A DNA stretch of 6,583 bases, from positions 1 through 6,583 of the forward strand of contig CAIUQW010000290.1 in the NCBI GenBank assembly GCA_903901395.1, written 5' to 3'. Positions 1 through 6,583 of the stretch are shown in pieces. A program made the translations under genes and the position numbers. Each line of letters opens with the position of its first letter. The first letter of the stretch is position 1. The notes beneath the pieces are model-generated. The model did no database searches. It was not told where the DNA came from and saw only the letters and a list, made by a program, of their open reading frames with translations. The stretch is from an uncultured Chlorobiales bacterium. Its GTDB lineage: Bacteria > Bacteroidota > Chlorobiia > Chlorobiales > Chlorobiaceae.

Positions 1-1838
<1,838 letters not shown>

Positions 1839-1982
1839 TTATGAAATGAGTGCAAGGAAACAAAAATCTGACACGCCGATCAGGAATTGAACTACCCCCT
1901 GTCAGTCAATAATGAGGCCATATGCATGACAAGCGACCAAAAACAGGTAACAACCAGTCGATCTGTCGACGCACTTGCCGGA

Positions 1983-2014
1983 CATGAACGAAAGGGCCTG
2001 CCTTGTCATTCATG
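1983..2014. repeat. Imperfect 32-base inverted repeat upstream of icd
   Basis: The outer arms are exact (CATGAA and TTCATG). Read on the minus strand, about 12 of 14 arm positions pair, counting one wobble, around a 4-base centre (CAGG). No T-run follows in the minus direction, so it is not a classic terminator. It lies about 170 bases before the icd start and could be a protein binding site or a leader stem-loop. The structure is seen directly; its role is inferred. Confidence 0.5.
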
Positions 2015-2027
2015 CTCAACTGCCTTG
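1998..2027. repeat. Direct repeat pair CTGCCTTG, 22 bases apart
   Basis: CTGCCTTG occurs at 1998-2005 and again at 2020-2027, about two helical turns apart. The first copy overlaps the right half of the inverted repeat. Such spacing would suit a dimeric regulator binding one face of DNA, but eight-base repeats also arise by chance. Confidence 0.3.
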
Positions 2028-2052
2028 AAAAAAAAGCTAAACCTGTCTCTAT

Positions 2053-2080
2053 CCGGTACATGATGAATCATACCGGTACA
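2053..2080. repeat. Direct repeat pair CCGGTACA, 20 bases apart
   Basis: CCGGTACA is present at 2053-2060 and 2073-2080, with a 12-base spacer that itself contains a small dyad (ATGAT/ATCAT). The second copy is part of the palindrome TACCGGTA, which recurs at 3131-3138 upstream of fabI. The layout resembles an operator upstream of icd; no regulator can be named. Confidence 0.35.
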
Positions 2081-2106
2081 ACTCTCGGCTCTGGAAGAAA
2101 TGAAAT

Positions 2107-2140
2107 AAAAAAACGGGAGGCCGGCGGATACCGGCTCTCC
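2107..2140 (-). terminator. Rho-independent terminator of fabI
   Basis: On the minus strand, GGAG and GCCGG, separated by a bulged A, pair with CCGGC and CTCC around a 6-base loop. After two bases comes a run of seven T (2107-2113). It begins 17 bases after the fabI stop codon, the expected position, and separates fabI from icd transcription. Confidence 0.85.
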
Positions 2141-2157
2141 ATCAATGCGTCTCTGGA

Positions 2158-3030
2158 TTACTGACGGTCGTCGAGTCCAATCCTCTCGGCAAGCTCCTTG
2201 TCATGAAGCACTTCATAAGCGAGCTTGATCATGGGGATGGTCGCGCCCATGGAGCTGTAACCTCCGTCATGGAAAAGATTCTGCATGGTCACCTTGCGCG
2301 TCAGGTCGCTCAGTACCGTCATGGTGTACTCGGCGCACTCTTCAGCAGTGGCGTTGCCGAGCGGGGACATCAGTTCGCCATAATCGTACATCTTCTCGAA
2401 ACCGGGGATGCCGCTGCCGGCCTTGGTGTAGGTAGGACTCTGTGAAATCGTGTTGATGCGGATGCCGCGCGTCGCAAGCCTCGGCCCGAAGCTGCGGGCA
2501 ATCGATTCAAGCAGCGACTTGGCGTCGCCCATGTCGGAGTATGTCCAGTAATTGCGCTGCGAAGCGATGTACGACAGAGCGACGATACTCGCGCCGTCGT
2601 TGAGCGCCTCGTTCTTCAGCGCATAGGCGACAAGGCGGTGGAATGAGATACCGGAAACATCGAGCGTCCTCATGAACCACTCGTAGTTCAGCTCCTCGTA
2701 CGGCACCTGCTTGCGGATATTCTGGGACATGCCAATGGAGTGCACGATGAAATCGACCGATCCCATCGTCTCCTTGAGTTCTCTGAAGGTGTTATCGACA
2801 TCCTCGTTCCTGGAGGCGTCGCAGACGAGAATCGGCGCGTTGCCGCAAAGGTCGGCCAGCTCCTGAAGATTGCCGAAGCGAATGGCCGTTGCGACGTTGG
2901 AAAGGGCGATTTCGGCGCCCTCGCGGTATGCATGCAGTGCAATCTGCCAGCCGATGCTGCTTTCATCGAGCGGGCCGAAAACAATTCCTTTTTTTCCTTT
3001 CAAAAGACCATAGTGCGCTTTCTCGGGCAT
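2158..3030 (-). CDS. fabI: Enoyl-[acyl-carrier-protein] reductase (NADH), FabI
   Basis: Reduces trans-2-enoyl-ACP to acyl-ACP, the last step of each cycle of type II fatty-acid synthesis, in the cytoplasm. It is a 290-residue short-chain dehydrogenase-type protein. The N-terminal nucleotide-binding stretch GIVFGPLDESSIGWQIA (15-31) shows the FabI pattern ending in SI-x3-IA. HSIGM follows at 97-101. The catalytic pair is Y164-x6-K171, in the FabI form, and Y154 matches the second conserved tyrosine. NTISQSPT (193-200) and TMQNLFHDGG (248-257) are typical of the Bacteroidetes/Chlorobi branch. It is about 28 residues longer than the E. coli enzyme, largely at the C-terminus. The start agrees with the family N-terminus (family members begin a few residues before LLKGK), though no clear Shine-Dalgarno is visible. 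G100 corresponds to the position where changes give triclosan resistance in E. coli; here it is the unmodified glycine. It is followed by a terminator and preceded by a 159-base gap. Confidence 0.96.
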   Translation of the reverse strand: MPEKAHYGLLKGKKGIVFGPLDESSIGWQIALHAYREGAEIALSNVATAIRFGNLQELADLCGNAPILVCDASRNEDVDNTFRELKETMGSVDFIVHSIGMSQNIRKQVPYEELNYEWFMRTLDVSGISFHRLVAYALKNEALNDGASIVALSYIASQRNYWTYSDMGDAKSLLESIARSFGPRLATRGIRINTISQSPTYTKAGSGIPGFEKMYDYGELMSPLGNATAEECAEYTMTVLSDLTRKVTMQNLFHDGGYSSMGATIPMIKLAYEVLHDKELAERIGLDDRQ

Positions 3031-3057
3031 GGTATAATCTGATTCTTTTCAGAAAAT

Positions 3058-3076
3058 AAGGGTATCGGTACCCCTT
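3058..3076 (-). promoter_or_regulatory. Small hairpin in the fabI leader
   Basis: On the minus strand, AAGGGGTA and TACCCTT pair (one bulged G) around the tetraloop CCGA, followed by TTTT after one A. It ends about 28 bases before the fabI start. It could be a weak terminator for the upstream ATPase gene or a leader structure of fabI; the stem is short. No better terminator is seen after the ATPase gene. Confidence 0.35.
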
Positions 3077-3097
3077 TGATGATTATTCAAAGCTGTC

Positions 3098-3125
3098 AAG
3101 ATACAAGTTTCCGGTGAATTGTTAA
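3098..3125 (-). promoter_or_regulatory. Candidate fabI promoter
   Basis: On the minus strand, TTAACA (3120-3125) and TATCTT (3098-3103) are 16 bases apart, a fair match to a housekeeping promoter. A perfect TTGACA overlaps at 3094-3099 but has no -10 at normal spacing. Starting from the first pair, the leader would be about 60 bases and would include the small hairpin. Inference from consensus only. Confidence 0.3.
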
Positions 3126-3189
3126 ACAGTTACCGGTAAAATTTGCATCCAGACGGAAGAGCGGTACTACAGAAACAACGATGCTGCCG

Positions 3190-4491
3190 TCAGATCTTCA
3201 GGCGGCGCATGGAGCGCAGCTTGTCGAGCACATTCTTGTTGACGTTCAGCTCCATCTCCTCTTTTTCGACATGCACCTCCTTGAAAATCACCTTGAGCAT
3301 GTTGTCCTCGCGGATGAATTTCTCCATGTCGAGGCTGTAGAGCGCTCTCGGCAGGGTGATGATGCGCTGGGCGCGATCCACCGTCACGATGATGTCGGTG
3401 CCCATGCGCTCGACCGCCACATCCTCGGCGTCCTTGAGGAACGGAATCTTGATGCAGAGCACCTCGCGATGGCTGGAGGTCACCTGGTTCTTCTGGCTTT
3501 CGATCCAGAAGTTCTTGCCGGAGTAGAAGGTTTTGTCGGGAGCCTCTGCGCCGAAGACCATCTGGCTGATGTCGTAGAGCGCGTCGGGGCCGATCGGCTC
3601 GGTGCGCTGGAGGTGGCAGCGGAAAACGGGCGTCGGGTAGAAGGAGTTGTCGATCTCCATCAGATACTTGCTATGCAGGTCAGCCCAGAACTCGAAGTAC
3701 TCGCCAACGGTGCGCGAAGTCGGCAGAATCTTGTTGATGACGATGCCGTCGATGTTGATGCCGTACAGATGAACGAAGGTGTAGGCGCGCTTCGTTTCGA
3801 GGATCGAGAGCTTCTCGGGGTTCAGCACAAGGCGGAAGGTGACCTCCGGGCTGAGGATGAACCGGTTGATGTCCTCCATCTGCTTGAGCAGCACGTTGAC
3901 TTCGTTGAAGAAGTCGTCGTCGGGAATGTTGTTGCCGCTGAGCGGACGGGCGAGCGACGACATGCTCTTGTAGAGCTTGAAGAACTGCTTGCCCATGTTG
4001 CCGCCAATGATGATCTCGGGATAGGCGAGCAGCCGGAGCGTGTTGCCGGTCGGCGAGGTGTCGAGCACGACGGCATCCCATCGGCCGGACTGCGCCTCGT
4101 CGAGCAGTCGCGAAAGAGCGAAGATTTCATCGAGGCCGGGCTGCGTCGTCAGCTCGGAAGCAACACCGCTGTCGAGACCCTGGTTCTTGTATGACGAGGA
4201 GACGAACTTCTGGAAGCCCGACATGTTCTTCTTCAGTTCGTAAATCGTATCGACTTCGAGGCCATAGAGATTCTTCTCGATCTTCAGTGGCTCGTTGCGC
4301 CCGATCTGCACGTCGAACACATCCGAGAGCGAGTGCGCCGGATCGGAAGACATGATCAGCACCCGCTTGCCCTGGCGAGCCAGCGCGACGGCGGTCGATG
4401 AAGAGATGGTGGTTTTACCCGTTCCGCCCTTGCCGGAATAGATGATAACCCGAGGTTGAGACTGGTTTTCGGTTAAATCCCTCGACAGCAT
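3190..4491 (-). CDS. ArsA/Get3-family ATPase with C-terminal HSP20-like domain (Get3d-like)
   Basis: A 433-residue P-loop ATPase of the ArsA/Get3 family, probably a soluble homodimer. The deviant Walker A is GKGGTGKT at 20-27 with signature lysine K21; switch I is DPAHSLSD (50-57); switch II is DTSPTGNTLR (144-153, where many relatives have H for N); VINKILP (251-257) matches the adenine-contacting segment. Residues about 341-404 look like the alpha-crystallin/HSP20-like domain appended to some bacterial ArsA proteins; this order is that of Get3d of cyanobacteria and plants. There is one ATPase domain, not the tandem pair of E. coli ArsA. The only cysteines are C292 and C346, so neither an arsenite site nor the Get3 zinc CxxC is present. 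No arsB, arsC or arsR is nearby, so arsenic efflux is unlikely; a chaperone or membrane-protein targeting role is inferred. The ATG at 4491 is chosen over a TTG at 4539 because of its Shine-Dalgarno. Confidence 0.9.
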   Translation of the reverse strand: MLSRDLTENQSQPRVIIYSGKGGTGKTTISSSTAVALARQGKRVLIMSSDPAHSLSDVFDVQIGRNEPLKIEKNLYGLEVDTIYELKKNMSGFQKFVSSSYKNQGLDSGVASELTTQPGLDEIFALSRLLDEAQSGRWDAVVLDTSPTGNTLRLLAYPEIIIGGNMGKQFFKLYKSMSSLARPLSGNNIPDDDFFNEVNVLLKQMEDINRFILSPEVTFRLVLNPEKLSILETKRAYTFVHLYGINIDGIVINKILPTSRTVGEYFEFWADLHSKYLMEIDNSFYPTPVFRCHLQRTEPIGPDALYDISQMVFGAEAPDKTFYSGKNFWIESQKNQVTSSHREVLCIKIPFLKDAEDVAVERMGTDIIVTVDRAQRIITLPRALYSLDMEKFIREDNMLKVIFKEVHVEKEEMELNVNKNVLDKLRSMRRLKI

Positions 4492-4499
4492 GCGGTACA

Positions 4500-4505
4500 C
4501 TCCTT
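4500..4505 (-). promoter_or_regulatory. Ribosome binding site fixing the ArsA-like start
   Basis: AAGGAG on the minus strand, with 8 bases before the ATG at 4491, is a near-perfect Shine-Dalgarno. It lies inside the longer frame that would begin with TTG at 4539, so the first 16 residues of that longer version are very probably untranslated. Confidence 0.8.
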
Positions 4506-4545
4506 TGATACGAGATGAAAAATGATCCCGGAAAAACAAAGTGTG

Positions 4546-4575
4546 AAATTACCACTTTTACAGGGACATTTTCAA
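4546..4575 (-). promoter_or_regulatory. Candidate promoter of the ArsA-like gene
   Basis: On the minus strand, TTGAAA (4570-4575) is followed after 18 bases by TAATTT (4546-4551). The predicted transcript start is about 48 bases before the ATG at 4491, placing the Shine-Dalgarno inside the leader. Together with the terminator at 4646-4686 this suggests the gene is transcribed separately from the upstream secreted protein. Confidence 0.4.
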
Positions 4576-4645
4576 AACATCGTTAACCTGTTCTGCTGAT
4601 TTCAGATAGTCAAAATAAAAGCCTTCCCGGACAGATTTGGCGAAT

Positions 4646-4686
4646 AAAAAAAGAGGCTGCCTCGAAAGCGAATCGAAACAGCCTCT
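4646..4686 (-). terminator. Rho-independent terminator of the stefin-like gene
   Basis: A perfect 8-base stem (AGAGGCTG with CAGCCTCT) is extended by an inner TCGA/TCGA pairing across a two-base internal loop, with a 7-base apical loop. On the minus strand it runs directly into TTTTTTT. It begins 44 bases after the stop of the gene at 4731-5117. The reverse direction ends in GTTTATTT, so it might work weakly both ways, but no plus-strand gene needs it. Confidence 0.9.
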
Positions 4687-4730
4687 GTTTATTTACGTCG
4701 GAAAAATCCGCATTGATCGGCGCCGCTCAT

Positions 4731-5117
4731 TCAGGGAATATCGATCTTGGTGATTTTCACGAGAGAGGGATTGCCTTGCAATGGCTTGAAAATCAGCACC
4801 ATTGCCTGATACCAATCAGAGGAGCCGATCACTTGCGCATTGCATAAAAAGTCATAATTCGTGCCTGCAACCACCTGTGTTCTGACAGCCACTGGTTCGT
4901 AGTGCACTCCAAAAGGCAGCTTGACCGCTTTAAAAACAGCCACATCCGCACGTGTCAGCGGTCTGAACTTCGACCATCCCCCAACTTTGGCGACAACTGG
5001 AGAAGCCGCTGCCTGCTGTACAGCGGGAGCTGGTGCGTCCGCTGCAAATGTTGTACTACCAAAAACACCACTCATCGCGAGCGCGATGACAAGACCGATT
5101 GAAAATTTCTTTTTCAT
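4731..5117 (-). CDS. Secreted stefin/cystatin-like protein
   Basis: A 128-residue exported protein. Residues 1-26 form a Sec signal peptide: MKKK, a hydrophobic stretch, and an Ala-rich cleavage region near STTFA/AD. A low-complexity Ala/Pro/Val linker runs to about 44. The rest shows cystatin landmarks: the N-terminal GGW (46-48), the first hairpin loop QVVAG (81-85) within TQVVAGTNY, identical over these nine residues to human stefin A as I recall it, and a later strand-loop LIFKPLQGNP (108-117) that parallels the stefin second loop. There is one cysteine (C92), so no disulfide, as in stefins. The segment between Gly and QVVAG is about eight residues shorter than in stefin A, so the helix may be reduced. 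Cystatins bind papain-type cysteine proteases; inhibition by this protein is inferred. Its own terminator follows; 133 bases separate it from aat. No strong Shine-Dalgarno is seen. Confidence 0.85.
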   Translation of the reverse strand: MKKKFSIGLVIALAMSGVFGSTTFAADAPAPAVQQAAASPVVAKVGGWSKFRPLTRADVAVFKAVKLPFGVHYEPVAVRTQVVAGTNYDFLCNAQVIGSSDWYQAMVLIFKPLQGNPSLVKITKIDIP

Positions 5118-5250
5118 TGGAGTCTTTTAAATTTTGGTTGGAGTTGCAGAACAAGGACATGATACGCCGCCAGCAGATACTACGCATGAAATTGCCGTCT
5201 TTATCGCCATATCCACGTCATTAATATACCAATCTCTACGCTATTTATTT

Positions 5251-5835
5251 TCAGATAAAGAAAATTTTTTTCGCCAGCGCCAGTTCGAGACAGGCCATGT
5301 AGTCGTCGTGGGGGATTTCGATAGCGCCGAGGCGCTGAAGGTGGGGGTTCATGATCTGGGCGTCGAGCAGGAGGTAGCCTTTTCGTTTGAGGTGGGCGAC
5401 CAGCCAGGCGAAGGCAACTTTTGAGGCGTTGGGCTTGAGAAAAAACATCGACTCGCCGAAAAAGGCTCCGCCCATTGCAATGCCGTACAATCCTCCGGCA
5501 AGTTCGCCATTATGCCAGCTCTCGACGCTGTGCGCCACTCCAAGCCGGTGCAGCTTGAGAAACGCCTCGATGATCTCCTCGGAAAGCCAGGTCTCCTCTT
5601 CGGATGCGCGGGGCTGCGAACAGGCGCGGATAACCCGCTCGAAGGCAGAGTCGATTTTGATGGTGAAGCGATTTTCGCCGATGATGCGCCGGAGGCTTCG
5701 CGAAGGCGTGAAGGTGTCGAGCGGCACCACGGCCCGCTGGTAGGGCTGACACCAGCTCACCGTTCCTTCGCGGGAGTCGGCCATCGGAAAAAAACCGTGC
5801 CGGTAGGCGCGAAGCACATCCTCGACCCGTATCAT
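5251..5835 (-). CDS. aat: Leucyl/phenylalanyl-tRNA-protein transferase
   Basis: Transfers Leu or Phe from tRNA to proteins with N-terminal Arg or Lys, creating N-degrons that ClpS passes to ClpAP (family knowledge). The 194 residues align over nearly their whole length with E. coli Aat: AYRHGFFP (10-17), TWLSEE (82-87), LGVAHSVESW (98-107), GGLYG (114-118), FFGESMF (125-131), ASK (137-139), LLDAQ (156-160) and LGAIEIP (169-175). E128, D158 and Q160 correspond to E. coli E156, D186 and Q188 of the active site. It lacks about 30 N-terminal and 25 C-terminal residues of the E. coli protein (234 residues). The E. coli W49 position is M18, and the WWSPDPR block reads SWCQPYQR; Y42 and W111 equivalents (Y11, W83) are kept. 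The ATG at 5835 has AGGG nine bases upstream and lies 21 bases after the nitroreductase stop, so the two are probably cotranscribed. Confidence 0.95.
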   Translation of the reverse strand: MIRVEDVLRAYRHGFFPMADSREGTVSWCQPYQRAVVPLDTFTPSRSLRRIIGENRFTIKIDSAFERVIRACSQPRASEEETWLSEEIIEAFLKLHRLGVAHSVESWHNGELAGGLYGIAMGGAFFGESMFFLKPNASKVAFAWLVAHLKRKGYLLLDAQIMNPHLQRLGAIEIPHDDYMACLELALAKKIFFI

Positions 5836-5856
5836 ACGGAACTGCCCTGAAACAGG

Positions 5857-6453
5857 TTACTCATCGCTGCGCAGTTTTTCCGCTGTCACCAGCAACTCAT
5901 CGACCTGTCTTTTGGGGACGTGATGGATGCCGTGCTCATCACGCCAGTAGCGAATATCGCCGCCTGGCTCGATCTGGTCGATCACAACCGTCTCGGCGAG
6001 CTTGCCGAGCGCGATGACGAGAAGCACCGCCCAGCCATCGGGAATGCCGAGTGACGCCATGAGGCGCTCGCGGTCGATGGCGGCGATGATGCAGCCGCCA
6101 AGCTCCTTCTCCGCCGCGCCAAGCATGATGGTCTGCGCCGCGATGCCGCTGTCGCAAGCCACGCTCAGCGCATCGGCTTTCCGGCACAGCATGACGAGCG
6201 CGGCGGTGGGACGCTCGCCCGGCTCGGGGCCTGGCCACTCCTTGAGATAACCAGCCCACTTCAGGCACGGAAACACCTTGTCGAGCATGTTTGCGCCGGA
6301 GACCGGCATGAATCGCAACAGCTGCTTGTTGGCTGCGGACGGCACGTAGCACGCCAGCTCGACCAGCTCGCGGAGCATTGCGTCGCTCACCTCGAAAGAC
6401 TCGTCAAACCGCCGGATGCTGCGGCTTCGGGTCACCAGCTCCCTGAACCTCAT
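5857..6453 (-). CDS. Nitroreductase-family flavoprotein
   Basis: A 198-residue protein of the nitroreductase superfamily: FMN-dependent NAD(P)H oxidoreductases, usually homodimers; the physiological substrate cannot be told. The N-terminal RSRSIRRF (9-16) is the usual phosphate-binding arginine motif. PSAANKQ (38-44) matches the FMN-contacting PSA.N.Q block. The central helix SVACDSGIAAQTIML (97-111) and the GGCIIAAIDRERLMASLGIP segment (119-138), followed by LLVIALGK (144-151), are typical of the fold. There are five cysteines (C35, C63, C90, C100, C121), none in an iron-sulfur pattern. The ATG at 6453 is preferred over an in-frame TTG at 6471 because GGAGG lies seven bases before it. The start overlaps the stop of the upstream gene (ATGA), suggesting translational coupling, and aat follows 21 bases after the stop. 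Confidence 0.9.
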   Translation of the reverse strand: MRFRELVTRSRSIRRFDESFEVSDAMLRELVELACYVPSAANKQLLRFMPVSGANMLDKVFPCLKWAGYLKEWPGPEPGERPTAALVMLCRKADALSVACDSGIAAQTIMLGAAEKELGGCIIAAIDRERLMASLGIPDGWAVLLVIALGKLAETVVIDQIEPGGDIRYWRDEHGIHHVPKRQVDELLVTAEKLRSDE

Positions 6454-6583
6454 GGCCCCTCCTCCCCGCAACAGGAGTCCTTCCAGGCCGCGTCAGTAAA
6501 GAGCCGCAGATCGTCCCACCGGCCCGAGGCGATCCACTCGGCATGTAATCAACGGTTCTGGCGTAATTGAGCGGTTTGCCCGG
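6450..6583 (-). pseudogene. 3' end of an unidentified upstream gene, apparent frameshift
   Basis: On the minus strand a frame ending with the TGA at 6450-6452 overlaps the nitroreductase ATG by four bases. It reads HAEWIASGRW, DDLRLFTDAAW, KDSCCGEEGP and stop. Its third codon positions are strongly GC-rich, as in real genes here. Going upstream it meets a TGA at 6549-6551 and has no start codon. The neighbouring frame at the window edge reads PGKPLNYARTVDY, which would join smoothly to HAEW if one base were added near 6545. This could be a decayed gene, a sequencing error, or rarely a recoding site. I do not recognise the family. The coupled stop-start suggests it belongs to the nitroreductase-aat operon. 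Confidence 0.5.
6461..6465 (-). promoter_or_regulatory. Ribosome binding site fixing the nitroreductase start
   Basis: GGAGG on the minus strand, within a purine-rich GGGGAGGAGGGG, stands seven bases before the ATG at 6453. It would lie inside the coding sequence if the TTG at 6471 were used, so the shorter protein is the better call. Confidence 0.75.

Noticed and set aside
1906..2013. 35-codon minus-strand frame, possible leader peptide of icd
   Set aside because: It has an AAGG upstream, but its start lies within the inverted repeat, no attenuator structure follows, and no codon run typical of a leader peptide is present.
1926..2063. 45-codon plus-strand frame with GAGG eight bases before its ATG and a CHSC motif
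   Set aside because: It opposes the direction of all other genes, lacks the GC-rich third positions seen in real genes here, and covers the repeat region. A conserved homologue would be needed to revive it.
3106..3139. Bulged hairpin CCGGTAA/TTCACCGG as terminator of the ArsA-like gene
   Set aside because: On the minus strand it is followed by AAACTTG, not a T-run, so it does not meet the terminator pattern.
3181..4194. Plus-strand open frame of 337 codons opposite the ArsA-like gene
   Set aside because: Antisense shadow of a gene with intact P-loop, switch I and switch II motifs; no ribosome binding site or domain was recognised in it.
4492..4539. TTG start giving the ArsA-like protein 16 extra residues
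   Set aside because: The Shine-Dalgarno at 4500-4505 lies within this extension and serves the ATG at 4491, which also fits the family N-terminus.
5157..5192. CATG-flanked and GATAC-repeated stretch between aat and the stefin-like gene
   Set aside because: The arms do not pair over more than four bases, so neither a terminator for aat nor an operator could be supported.
5134..5424. 96-codon plus-strand frame spanning the aat 3' end and the gap
   Set aside because: About half lies antisense to aat, and the other half is AT-rich intergenic DNA with no coding character.

Overview
The window looks like a piece of a green sulfur bacterium (Chlorobi, Chlorobaculum/Chlorobium type). This rests on gene content: a monomeric NADP-type isocitrate dehydrogenase, a FabI of the Bacteroidetes/Chlorobi type with a C-terminal extension, and a single-domain ArsA/Get3-like ATPase with an HSP20-like tail. 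Coding DNA is GC-rich at third codon positions and intergenic DNA is AT-richer. The genus is an inference; no search was run.

All genes lie on the minus strand, so transcription reads right to left. From the right edge: (1) the 3' end of an unidentified gene that seems to carry a one-base frameshift; its stop overlaps the start of (2) a nitroreductase-family flavoprotein (5857-6453), followed after 21 bases by (3) aat, the N-degron-tagging leucyl/phenylalanyl-tRNA-protein transferase (5251-5835). These form one probable operon. (4) A small secreted protein (4731-5117) has a signal peptide and the QVVAG and N-terminal Gly landmarks of cystatins, most like stefins; it ends in a strong terminator. 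(5) An ArsA/Get3-family ATPase with a C-terminal alpha-crystallin-like domain (3190-4491) has its own candidate promoter and a strong ribosome binding site. (6) fabI (2158-3030), the last reductive step of fatty-acid elongation, ends in a rho-independent terminator. (7) The window closes inside icd (codons 1-604 of about 740), which in green sulfur bacteria serves the reductive TCA cycle.

The most unusual item is the exported stefin-like protein, a fold known mainly as a eukaryotic inhibitor of papain-type proteases. Next are the Get3d-like ATPase with no arsenic genes nearby, the repeat-rich 343-base leader region of icd, and the apparent frameshift at the right edge. I see no tRNA, rRNA, CRISPR array, insertion sequence or phage gene.
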